Source: Pontibacter deserti | GTDB taxonomy: Bacteria > Bacteroidota > Bacteroidia > Cytophagales > Hymenobacteraceae | Reading direction: 5' to 3' | Assembly: GCF_023630255.1 (NCBI RefSeq) | Contig: NZ_JALPRS010000002.1 | Location: 496,001-560,000 of the forward strand | DNA length: 64,000 nt | Made by a program: the position numbers and the translations under genes | Part shown: piece by piece, positions 16,311-24,571 of the stretch | Position numbering within the stretch: the stretch's first letter is position 1 | Layout of the letters: every line of letters starts with the position of its first letter | The notes under the pieces: model-generated | What the model was told of the DNA's origin: nothing | Databases searched by the model: none | Seen by the model: only the letters and a program-made list of their open reading frames with translations

Positions 16311-17120
16311 ATGAAAGTGCTGAAATACCTGTCGCAACGTATTTATACTACCTGGTGCTGCACCTGGTTTATAGTACCTTTCGTGGTGACATATCCATTT
16401 CAGGTACTGCTGTTGCGCAAGCAGCAGTGGCACAAACATGTACATAACATTAACAGGTTATGGTCTACCATATTTTTGCGCATGTTCATTACCCCTCTGC
16501 AGGTGGAGTGGCGCATGAAATTAGACCCGGAGCAGCGTTATATCTTTACGCCAAACCACAGCTCTTACCTGGATATTCCGATGATGCTGCGCGCTATCCC
16601 CGGTTTTCTTAACTTTGTAGGGAAAAGCTCGTTGGCTAAAGTACCTTTATGGGGTAAAGTATACGGAGCGCTTTATATCAGCGTAGATCGTAAGAGTGCC
16701 ATGAGCAGTGCCAAGAGCTACATTCAGTCTAAGAAAACGCTGGATGAAGGGCGTAGCCTGGTTATTTTTCCGGAAGGAACCATTGCCCCGAATGCAGGGC
16801 AGGAGCTGTTGGAATTTAAAGATGGGCCTTTTAAAATAGCAATTGAGAAGCAGGTGCCGGTTGTGCCGGTAACTATGCCGTATAACCAGTACTTTATGCC
16901 TGACGTGGAAGAAGTAGGCTTGCGATTGCGCCGCCATCCACTCAAGCTGATCATACACGAACCTATTGAAACCGCAGGTATGACTTTGGAGGACCTGCCG
17001 GCACTAAAGGACCGGGTATTTCATATTATTCAACAAGAGTTAACTAAACACAACTATACGGATGTCAACAGATATTCAAACCATCAGAAAATTAGCACAC
17101 CTGGCCAGGCTGGAGTTTAA
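16311..17120 (+). CDS. plsC: 1-acyl-sn-glycerol-3-phosphate acyltransferase (PlsC-like)
   Basis: 269 residues. N-terminal hydrophobic anchor (about 15-36); catalytic HX4D motif NHSSYLD (H83, D88); glycerophosphate-binding FPEGT (153-157); VPVVPVTM further on as in the family. It acylates lysophosphatidic acid to phosphatidic acid at the inner membrane. The start at 16311 keeps the N-terminal anchor; a strong promoter match ends five bases before it. The last ~20 codons overlap gatC by 59 bases in another frame, so the two genes are transcribed together. Confidence 0.9.
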   Translation: MKVLKYLSQRIYTTWCCTWFIVPFVVTYPFQVLLLRKQQWHKHVHNINRLWSTIFLRMFITPLQVEWRMKLDPEQRYIFTPNHSSYLDIPMMLRAIPGFLNFVGKSSLAKVPLWGKVYGALYISVDRKSAMSSAKSYIQSKKTLDEGRSLVIFPEGTIAPNAGQELLEFKDGPFKIAIEKQVPVVPVTMPYNQYFMPDVEEVGLRLRRHPLKLIIHEPIETAGMTLEDLPALKDRVFHIIQQELTKHNYTDVNRYSNHQKISTPGQAGV

Positions 17121-17349
17121 CGAAGAGAAAGAACAGGAGATGCTGGGCGACCTGAACAAGATCCTGAACTGGGTAGATAAGCTGCGCGAGCTGGATACCG
17201 AAAACATAGAGCCCCTGACGCACATGACCGCCGAAGTGAATGTGATGCGCGAGGATGTGGCCCAAAATACCGTTACACACGAAGAAGCATTGTTGAACGC
17301 TCCTAAAAAAGACTCCGATTACTTTAGAGTGCCAAAGGTACTGGAGTAA
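17062..17349 (+). CDS. gatC: Asp-tRNA(Asn)/Glu-tRNA(Gln) amidotransferase subunit C
   Basis: 95 residues, full GatC length, with the usual IRKLAHLARLEF start, NWVDKLRELDTENIEPLTH centre, and VMREDV ... APKKDSDYFRVPKVLE end. GatC wraps between GatA and GatB in the complex that amidates misacylated Glu-tRNA(Gln)/Asp-tRNA(Asn). gatA and gatB are not in the window, so the operon is split. The start codon lies inside the 3' end of plsC (59-base overlap), an uncommon length of overlap that requires translation of both frames. It ends 15 bases before the TPR membrane protein. Confidence 0.94.
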   Translation: MSTDIQTIRKLAHLARLEFNEEKEQEMLGDLNKILNWVDKLRELDTENIEPLTHMTAEVNVMREDVAQNTVTHEEALLNAPKKDSDYFRVPKVLE

Positions 17350-17364
17350 AAGGCAAGGCTGTTT

Positions 17365-20300
17365 ATGAGTAAAACCAACTTCTGGAAAAACTGGGATACT
17401 AACCTGAAGTATCCCTATCTTTTTTTAATGGCCCTTGCTTTAGCAGCTCTGTTGCTAGGCGGCTATTATTATTTTGCCGGTAATACCTCGGCATACGCCT
17501 GGGATAAGATAACTGACCTGCAGCTGGTGTCGGTGCCTGTACACGAAGTTACCAGGCTGCTCGAGCCATTTACATTATATGCTGATGGGTACCTGGTGCT
17601 GGAGCAGTACGATGTAGCCCCAGCCGTAGTCAGGACCTGGCCTGCCGTTATTTTCCTGAGTATACTTGGCATCTGCATCGCTTTTTACACAGCCGCAATA
17701 AGTACCATGCGGCAGGTGCCATACTTTGCAGGTGTTCTGCTGCTGATGCTGTTCCTGGCATCCTTTAACATCGATCTTTTACAGGTTTTTGGAGCTGAGC
17801 CCAGCCAGACAATGTTGCTGATGGCTATTGTGCTGCTGGCCGGGTTAAGTTATGGTTTCCATGCATTCTGGAAGCATATAACTTTTGGCTGGCGTGTAGT
17901 TGCTATGCTTGCTGCTGTGCTTGTTCTAGGTGTGGCTATTTTATCCGAAGCCGAGTTTGCCCCTTCGCTTACAGCCCTGCACCTTGTAAACTATAGCTCG
18001 CTGGCTACGCTCATTGTTACCACACTCTTCATGATATGGGTATCTTTTGAGAACATAAATGCCCTGCTCTGGATAAATACTCAGGCAAAGACACCTGAGC
18101 GCCGTTTCAGTATTTGGCAATTTATACTGATCTCAGGTCTATACTTAACTAACCTGCTTCTTTTATACCTGCGCCACGTTGGTTACCTGCAAACCGATCT
18201 GATTTATGTTAATGGTTACCTGATTCTGTTGCTTTCGGTAATCGCCGGCTTTTGGGGAATGCAGCAGCGCGAAGCTTTTTATGGTAAATATTTCCCGTTC
18301 AGGCCTACAGGTGCTGTTCTATACTTAGTGTTTGCTACCATTGCGTTTCTAAGTATAGGTTATGCGTTTGCTACTGCCAACGATTCGCTCACTGTACTAT
18401 ATCATAACCTTATTATCTATACCCATCTGGTATATGGGGGAGTTTTCTTCCTGTACCTGATGCTTAACTTTGGTAAGCTGATAAAGGAGCGTAAAGCAGT
18501 TTACAAAATTGTATATGAGCCGCGTGTATTTACACTGTTCTCATTCTTCCTGATGAGTACCGTGGTAGTGGCTATACTGGTAATTCGAACTCAATACAGC
18601 ACCTATTTCCAGGCCAAGGCTGGCTACTATAATTATCTCGGGGATCTGTACCAGGCATCTGAAAACCCGGTGTTGGCAAAACGCTTTTATGAAGAGAGCG
18701 ATGTGTACGATATCAATAACGTGAAAGCCAACTATAGCCTGGCTTCTATGTACCGCGAAGAGCAGCAGCGCAATAACGAGATCGTGCACCTGAAAGGCGC
18801 TATGGCCAAGCGGCCAAATCCGAAGCTGTATGTGCGCATGGCCAACCTCTACGACGAGAAACAATATTTCTTCGAAAAACTGTACGTGTTGCACGAAGGT
18901 ATTGACAAGTTTCCGGAGAGTGCAGAGCTTTATAACAACCTGGCACTGCTTTACATGCAAACCAGCGTAACTGACTCTACAGAATATTATTTCAACCTGG
19001 CCCAGAAGTATTCTTCAAACGAAGAAGCCATTCAGAGCAACAGGCTGGCCTTTTATACCCGACAGGCTATGTTGGAACCAGCACGTGCTTTACTAGCGCA
19101 GAGCAAAGGCGGGAACTATACTTCGTTACGCAGCAACATGGCGGCGCTACGGCAACTGTTAGGTGCAGATGCAGGACAGAAGGATGAGGTTTTTGCACCT
19201 GATTCGCTGGAGCGGGTTGAAGAATTTACGCTTTTCTATAACCAGGTACTTAGCGGGTTAAGTAACGGCGATACTTCTCAGCTCAAGACCATAGACCGGT
19301 ATCTGAAAGCCTCAGGCAATCAGCTGTTCCAGGAAGATCTCTTGTATAGTAAAGCTTTGGTGCACCACTATAACGGTCGCCCGAAAGAAGCCAGAAGTAT
19401 AGTTGAGAATTTAGCCTTAGCCGCCTCAGAGCGAAGCGGGTACTATTATAATGCATTAGCCATCTGGATGCTGGAGGAAGAGAATTATCGTGCGGCTGCT
19501 CACTACTTTAAACTGGCAAAAGATCATGGGTATAATCAGGCCTTTTTATCGCATGGGTATGCGCTGGCAATGGCCCACGATACAGAAGCAGCTGTAAACT
19601 CTTTACAGGAAGTAGGATATACGGAAGTAGCATCTGCCATGCAGGTGGCCGACCAACTACAGCAGGTATTACAGCAGGATGTGCAGCAGATTATTGCTAC
19701 AGCCCCGGATGCTGACAAAGTTAAATACCTGCAGGCTTATTTGTCGCAACTACAGCCCCAGGAGGTAGATGCACTTGTAAGTGCCGTTAAAGAGAAAGAA
19801 CTGCAGCGTGTGGCATTGCTTGCCCGAATAGACTACCTGCTACAGCGTAAAAACTGGAAAGCAGCGAACCAGGCAATTAAGGAGGCCGGCACCAGGTTAC
19901 AACCAGAAGGTGAACTGCGCAGCAGGCTTAACCTGCAACAGCTAAAACTATGGCATTACACAAAGAATTATGATGCCTTGCTCAGCCGCATGGATAACCT
20001 GCACCTCACCAACCGGGACAAGAAGTATAATTTATACTTTAAAGCAAGTATAGCAGCAGCTAAAGGGCGTACACGGGAGGCGGCTGAAAAGTATAGCCAG
20101 GCAGTAAAAATGCTTTTGTATGATGAAGAAGTAGTAAAGGCTGCTGCTGCTTTTTATAAAGAGTATACCCCTGATAAGATGACGTCTTATGAGATTTTGC
20201 TGGATGGTATAACCTATAATCCTTTCTCAGCAGAGCTGCACAAGGCATACGCGCTGGAAAGTCTGGATAAAGGGTTGGAAAGCTATGCAGAGCAGGCACT

Positions 20301-20409
20301 TCAGACATTACAGGGCTTGCTTCCTGCCTCAGAATACAGTACATTTATAAAGCAGTATGAAAGCCACCGCCAGGCTGCCGCAGAAAAAGCTGACGACTGG
20401 CAACTATAA
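17365..20409 (+). CDS. Large polytopic membrane protein with C-terminal TPR array
   Basis: 1014 residues. The first ~410 residues contain about ten to eleven hydrophobic helices (from YPYLFLMALALAALLL to FSFFLMSTVVVAILVI). The rest is an array of TPR-like helices (for example YNYLGDLYQASENPVLAKRFYEES and AELYNNLALLYMQTSVTD), likely on one face of the inner membrane. I do not recognise the membrane domain. It sits 15 bases after gatC and 9 bases before an ABC ATPase that lacks a permease partner, so a physical link between the two is a hypothesis only. No catalytic motif seen; a scaffold role is plausible. Confidence 0.7.
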   Translation: MSKTNFWKNWDTNLKYPYLFLMALALAALLLGGYYYFAGNTSAYAWDKITDLQLVSVPVHEVTRLLEPFTLYADGYLVLEQYDVAPAVVRTWPAVIFLSILGICIAFYTAAISTMRQVPYFAGVLLLMLFLASFNIDLLQVFGAEPSQTMLLMAIVLLAGLSYGFHAFWKHITFGWRVVAMLAAVLVLGVAILSEAEFAPSLTALHLVNYSSLATLIVTTLFMIWVSFENINALLWINTQAKTPERRFSIWQFILISGLYLTNLLLLYLRHVGYLQTDLIYVNGYLILLLSVIAGFWGMQQREAFYGKYFPFRPTGAVLYLVFATIAFLSIGYAFATANDSLTVLYHNLIIYTHLVYGGVFFLYLMLNFGKLIKERKAVYKIVYEPRVFTLFSFFLMSTVVVAILVIRTQYSTYFQAKAGYYNYLGDLYQASENPVLAKRFYEESDVYDINNVKANYSLASMYREEQQRNNEIVHLKGAMAKRPNPKLYVRMANLYDEKQYFFEKLYVLHEGIDKFPESAELYNNLALLYMQTSVTDSTEYYFNLAQKYSSNEEAIQSNRLAFYTRQAMLEPARALLAQSKGGNYTSLRSNMAALRQLLGADAGQKDEVFAPDSLERVEEFTLFYNQVLSGLSNGDTSQLKTIDRYLKASGNQLFQEDLLYSKALVHHYNGRPKEARSIVENLALAASERSGYYYNALAIWMLEEENYRAAAHYFKLAKDHGYNQAFLSHGYALAMAHDTEAAVNSLQEVGYTEVASAMQVADQLQQVLQQDVQQIIATAPDADKVKYLQAYLSQLQPQEVDALVSAVKEKELQRVALLARIDYLLQRKNWKAANQAIKEAGTRLQPEGELRSRLNLQQLKLWHYTKNYDALLSRMDNLHLTNRDKKYNLYFKASIAAAKGRTREAAEKYSQAVKMLLYDEEVVKAAAAFYKEYTPDKMTSYEILLDGITYNPFSAELHKAYALESLDKGLESYAEQALQTLQGLLPASEYSTFIKQYESHRQAAAEKADDWQL

Positions 20410-20418
20410 AAAGCCTGT

Positions 20419-21162
20419 ATGAGCATCATTATTGAAACACATCATATTTCTAAAGTATACCGCATGGGCAGCGAAGTGATCAATGCCCTGCAGGATGTTT
20501 CTATCACCATAAACAAAGGCGAATATGTAGCTTTTATGGGGCCGTCGGGTTCTGGTAAATCTACGCTGATGAACATTATTGGCTGCCTGGATACGCCAAC
20601 CGGTGGGCAGTACATCCTGAACGGGAACGATGTGAGCAACATGACTGATAACGAATTGGCTGAAGTTCGAAACAAAGAGATCGGTTTCGTGTTTCAGACC
20701 TTTAATCTTTTGCCACGTCAGTCGTCGCTGGAGAATGTGGCGCTGCCCCTTATTTATGCAGGTTATAACAAATCGCAGCGTGAGGAGCGGGCACAGAAAG
20801 CGTTGGAAAGCGTAGGCTTGGGAAACAGGGGCAAGCATAAACCAAATGAGCTTTCAGGCGGTCAGCGACAGCGTGTGGCAATTGCCCGTGCTTTAATTAA
20901 CAATCCTAGTATTATACTTGCCGATGAGCCGACCGGTAACCTCGATACCAAAACCTCTTACGAGATCATGGAGCTGTTCGAGAACCTGCACTCTAAAGGC
21001 AATACAATTATTATGGTAACCCACGAAGAGGACATTGCAAGATATGCACACCGCATAGTACGCTTACGCGATGGTTTGATCGAATCGGATACTATAAACA
21101 CCAATATAGCTACCGCAGCCATGATGCGTGAAGCAAACACTGTAAATGAAAATATACACTAA
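20419..21162 (+). CDS. ABC transporter ATP-binding protein (LolD/MacB type)
   Basis: 247 residues. Walker [10 protein letters not shown] (41-49), Q-loop VFQTFNLLP (91-99), signature LSGGQ (145-149), Walker [13 protein letters not shown] (165-176), H-loop in MVTHEED. The [20 protein letters not shown] stretch is typical of the MacB/LolD/FtsE branch that pairs with FtsX-like mechanotransmission permeases exporting lipoproteins, peptides or antibiotics. No FtsX-type permease is adjacent; the upstream neighbour is the 1014-residue TPR membrane protein. The 3' end overlaps the adenosyltransferase gene by 17 bases, indicating co-transcription. Confidence 0.9.
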   Translation: MSIIIETHHISKVYRMGSEVINALQDVSITINKGEYVAFMGPSGSGKSTLMNIIGCLDTPTGGQYILNGNDVSNMTDNELAEVRNKEIGFVFQTFNLLPRQSSLENVALPLIYAGYNKSQREERAQKALESVGLGNRGKHKPNELSGGQRQRVAIARALINNPSIILADEPTGNLDTKTSYEIMELFENLHSKGNTIIMVTHEEDIARYAHRIVRLRDGLIESDTINTNIATAAMMREANTVNENIH

Positions 21163-21697
21163 AACCGGCGATAAAGGCACCACTGCGCTGATAGGGGGAA
21201 CCCGCGTAGCCAAATCACATCTTCGTATCGAAGCTTACGGAACTATAGATGAGCTGAATTCATATATCGGGCTGGTACGTGACCAGGAAGTAAACACATC
21301 AAGAGCTGATATTCTAAAAGAAATACAGGACAGGCTGTTTACCATTGGCTCTATGCTGGCCACTGATCCTGAAAAAGATGTGAAGATGGTTACCCCGGAC
21401 CTGCACAACGAAGACATTCTGCTGCTGGAAAAAGAAATAGATGCAATGAGTGAAGATGTACCGCCGCTGCGTGCTTTTGTACTGCCGGGTGGTCATCAGT
21501 CGGTATCGTTCTGCCATGTCGCCCGTTGTGTTTGCCGTCGGGCAGAGCGGCTGGCTATCCGGTTACAGGAAGAGTCTCCCGTTGAAGAACTGATTATTAT
21601 TTATTTGAACAGACTTTCAGATTACTTGTTTGCTCTTTGCCGCCGTATGACTTACGAACTGAAGGCAGAAGAAATAACCTGGAAGCCCAGAGTTTAA
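21146..21697 (+). CDS. Cob(I)yrinic acid a,c-diamide adenosyltransferase, PduO type
   Basis: 183 residues. The PduO-type signature is clear: N-terminal [21 protein letters not shown] (ATP-binding), the [14 protein letters not shown] motif, and later [25 protein letters not shown] with the conserved Arg/Glu of the active site. The enzyme transfers the 5'-deoxyadenosyl group of ATP to cob(I)alamin, making adenosylcobalamin for B12-dependent mutases. No other cobalamin gene and no cobalamin riboswitch is nearby. The start lies inside the ABC ATPase gene (17-base overlap), and ilvE begins 27 bases after its stop. Confidence 0.92.
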   Translation: MKIYTKTGDKGTTALIGGTRVAKSHLRIEAYGTIDELNSYIGLVRDQEVNTSRADILKEIQDRLFTIGSMLATDPEKDVKMVTPDLHNEDILLLEKEIDAMSEDVPPLRAFVLPGGHQSVSFCHVARCVCRRAERLAIRLQEESPVEELIIIYLNRLSDYLFALCRRMTYELKAEEITWKPRV

Positions 21698-21724
21698 CAA
21701 CCCTTTACAACTAACATTATAGCT

Positions 21725-22798
21725 ATGTCTACTGATACGTTAACTATATCTACCCAACCTGTAGCAAAGTCGCGCATTTCAGAGCTTGATTTTAATAATA
21801 TTGAATTTGGTAAGATCTTTTCGGATCATATGCTGGTGGCTGACTTTAAAGATGGCGCATGGCAGAGCCCACAGATCGTACCATACGGCAACATGTCGCT
21901 GAGCCCGGCTACATCGGCTATACATTATGGTCAGGCTATTTTTGAAGGCATGAAGGCGTACCGCAGTGCGGATGGTGATATCCTGCTTTTCAGGCCATAC
22001 GATAACTTTAAGCGCCTCAACATCTCTGCAGACCGCATGTGCATTCCTGAGATTCCGGAAGAGATATTTATGCAAGGGCTTGAGCAACTACTTCGTGTAG
22101 ATGCTGCCTGGGTACCACCAACTGCCGGAAGTGCCTTATATATCCGTCCGTTCATGTTTGCTACCGACGATTTTATTGGTGTAAGGCCATCCTCCAACTA
22201 TAGATTTACTATTTTCTCGTGCCCGGTGGCAGCTTACTACAGTGCACCTGTAAAAGTAGCTATTGAGACCAACTATGTACGTTCTGCAGAAGGTGGTGCA
22301 GGGTACGCAAAAGCAGCTGGTAACTATGGTGCGGCTTTGTATCCGGCAAAAAAAATGCAGGAAAAAGGGTATCAACAGCTAATCTGGACCGATGCCAAAG
22401 AGCACAAGTATATCGAAGAATCAGGCACTATGAACGTAATGTTCGTGATCGATGGGGTGCTGATTACACCTAGTGTGAGCTCAACTATACTTGCCGGTAT
22501 TACCCGCGACAGTGTATTACAGGTTGCCCGTGATATGGGATATAAAGTAGAAGAACGCAAAGTATCTGTGGCAGAAATAGTAGAAGCTCATAAAGCCGGT
22601 ACCTTGCAGGAAGCATTCGGTACAGGAACAGCTGCAACTATAGCCCAGATTGCAACTATATACTATAATGGTGAAGACATGGATCTGCCTGCTGTAGAAG
22701 GACGTGAGATATCGAACAGGGTAGCTCAGGAACTGGATCGGATTAAAACTGGCCAGGCGCCGGACCCATATAACTGGGTTTACAGGATTAGCTTATAG
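21725..22798 (+). CDS. ilvE: Branched-chain amino acid aminotransferase
   Basis: 357 residues, the length of group II (eukaryote-like) BCATs. FGKIFSDHMLVADF at the N-terminus, HYGQAIFEGMKAYR, and the PLP lysine in GYAKAAGNYGAAL (K196). The downstream EESGTMNVMFV and LAGITRDSVLQ motifs are those of fold-type IV aminotransferases. It catalyses the reversible transamination of Leu, Ile and Val with 2-oxoglutarate. Last member of the closely spaced plsC-gatC-TPR-ABC-adenosyltransferase-ilvE series; a terminator hairpin follows at 22817-22857. Confidence 0.95.
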   Translation: MSTDTLTISTQPVAKSRISELDFNNIEFGKIFSDHMLVADFKDGAWQSPQIVPYGNMSLSPATSAIHYGQAIFEGMKAYRSADGDILLFRPYDNFKRLNISADRMCIPEIPEEIFMQGLEQLLRVDAAWVPPTAGSALYIRPFMFATDDFIGVRPSSNYRFTIFSCPVAAYYSAPVKVAIETNYVRSAEGGAGYAKAAGNYGAALYPAKKMQEKGYQQLIWTDAKEHKYIEESGTMNVMFVIDGVLITPSVSSTILAGITRDSVLQVARDMGYKVEERKVSVAEIVEAHKAGTLQEAFGTGTAATIAQIATIYYNGEDMDLPAVEGREISNRVAQELDRIKTGQAPDPYNWVYRISL

Positions 22799-22816
22799 TA
22801 AGATAAATATAGCATC

Positions 22817-22864
22817 AGATGCTGAAGTATAGCCACCAGGTTTATATTTCAGCATCTTCTTGTT
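22817..22864 (+). terminator. Probable terminator after ilvE
   Basis: AGATGCTGAAGTATA (22817-22831) pairs with TATATTTCAGCATCT (22843-22857), 15 bp with one wobble and an 11-base loop, followed by TCTTGTTTT. Confidence 0.6.
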
Positions 22865-22900
22865 TTAAACAAAGTATAGCAAAACAAAAACTATAAAACG

Positions 22901-23978
22901 ATGACTGCAGAGCAGGTAAGAGATTTAAAGGCGCGCGTAGAAGCCTTGAGGAGGTATCTTTGACTACGATAACAAAAAAGAAGAAGTAGAGAAGGTTGAA
23001 CTCCAGACCACTGCCCCCGACTTTTGGGATAATCCGAAAGAAGCCGAAAAAGTGCTGAAAGAAGTAAAGGGCATTAAAGTATGGACAGAACATTACGAAG
23101 AGGTAGAAAAGAAGTATAACGACCTCGAAACGCTTTTCGATTTTTACAAAGAAGGAGACGTTACAGAAGAAGAAATTCAGCAGGAAGCCAAAGCTACTAC
23201 CGAAGCGATAGAAGGACTGGAATTTAAACGCATGCTGAGCGGCGAGGAAGACCAGCTAAGCGCTATACTTGAGATAAACCCCGGTGCAGGTGGAACCGAA
23301 AGCCAGGACTGGGCTGAGATGCTGATGCGTATGTACATTATGTGGGCTGAGTCTCATAATTTTAATGTAAAACAACTCAACTACCAGGCTGGCGATGGTG
23401 CAGGTATAAAATCGGCAACGCTGGAAATTACCGGTGACTTTGCCTATGGCTATTTGAAAGCTGAGATTGGGGTACACCGTTTGGTTCGCATTTCTCCATT
23501 CGATTCAGGTGGGCGTCGCCATACGTCGTTTGCTTCCATATTTGCTTACCCTGTAGTGGATGATACCATCAATATCGAGGTAAACATGGGCGATATTGAG
23601 TGGGATACGTTCCGTTCGGGTGGTGCCGGTGGCCAGAACGTGAACAAAGTAGAAACGGCTGTGCGTTTAAAGCACAAGCCAACAGGTATAGTTATCGAAT
23701 GCCAGATCGAGCGTTCGCAGCTCATGAACAAAGAACATGCTATCCGGATGCTGAAGTCGCGGTTATACCAGATAGAGGTAGAGAAGCGTAACGAGGAACG
23801 CGACCGCATCGAGAGCACCAAAAAGAAGATAGACTTTGGATCCCAGATCCGGAACTACGTGCTGCACCCATACAAATTAGTAAAAGACGTAAGAACAGGC
23901 GTAGAGCGAACAGACGTGCAGAATGTATTAGATGGCGACCTTGACGAATATATTAAAGCTTACCTGATGCAGCAATAG
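22901..23978 (+). CDS. prfB: Peptide chain release factor 2, with programmed +1 frameshift
   Basis: Joined coding sequence 22901-22960 plus 22962-23978 (358 residues). The first 20 codons end at an in-frame TGA (22961-22963) preceded by AGGAGG-TAT-CTT, the classic RF2 autoregulatory signal: an internal Shine-Dalgarno-like AGGAGG (22949-22954), the slippery CTT, then TGA followed by C. A +1 shift gives Leu-Asp-Tyr-Asp and the long downstream frame. RF2 identity is confirmed by the SPF tripeptide (residues 198-200), which reads UGA/UAA, and the GGQ motif (243-245) for peptidyl-tRNA hydrolysis. Low RF2 lets ribosomes pause at TGA and shift, so the protein controls its own level. Confidence 0.96.
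22949..22964 (+). promoter_or_regulatory. prfB: prfB programmed +1 frameshift site
   Basis: AGGAGG, three-base spacer TAT, slippery CTT, stop TGA, then C. This is the canonical arrangement known from E. coli prfB. It is notable that a strong Shine-Dalgarno-like sequence is kept here although ordinary genes in this window rarely show one. Confidence 0.95.
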
Positions 23979-24004
23979 AAATCATACTTCAACAGAGATA
24001 TTTC

Positions 24005-24055
24005 GGCACCACAGCTAACGCACATTTATAGTTAGCTGTGGTGCCTTTTCATTTT
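24005..24055 (+). terminator. Intrinsic terminator of prfB
   Basis: A perfect 15-bp stem: GGCACCACAGCTAAC (24005-24019) and GTTAGCTGTGGTGCC (24031-24045), 11-base loop, then TTTTCATTTT. Confidence 0.85.
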
Positions 24056-24571
24056 ATCAATCCGAACCAAAGTTACTTCTCCTTTTCGAGTTTTAAATAT
24101 GAAGTTAGATTCTCTATAAAGACTTCAAATAATATAGCGATATAACAATAGATGTATAAGGCGCACTATAAATAAAATTAAAAGAATATTTTCTATTACT
24201 ACTATACTGGTTGTTTAAACATTGATTCGGGCTCAGAGTAATCTTTGTTACAGTGTTTGTAGCTGCTCCAGATGTATTTTTCTGTCCTACATGCCCTTGA
24301 TTAACAGGTACAAATTGATAAAAATAAGTTTTTATCAAGATTAAATTTGATTGTGTGCGTATAAGGTATAGTTAAATAATATTGCCTTCCCTCTACATTC
24401 AGAACTATACTCCTGGTGCTACTATAAAATATTAGTCCTCTACCGCCTGCGCTATAGTTTCTGTTCGCAATAGCTCCTCATAAACGTTTCTGTTGCTCTT
24501 ATGCGAAAGAGGCTGTTTATCTCGTGTTATCTGCTTTTCACTCTGTTAACTCATCTTACTTATGACAGCAA
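24056..24571. other. Non-coding region upstream of the first SusC gene
   Basis: About 515 AT-rich bases with no supported gene. Near the 3' end are a direct repeat GTTTCTGTT (24457-24465 and 24486-24494, 29 bases apart) and a short inverted pair TTCGCA (24465-24470) / TGCGAA (24502-24507). These could be control sites of the SusC operon; no sensor or sigma/anti-sigma pair lies beside it. Confidence 0.45.

Noticed and set aside
23052..23978. prfB starting at the internal ATG 23052
   Set aside because: This ignores the first 50 codons; the 22901 start with the TGA frameshift site explains the full RF2 protein.
24114..24338. 74-codon minus-strand frame before the first SusC
   Set aside because: Low-complexity content, no recognisable start context and no homology-like features; treated as chance.
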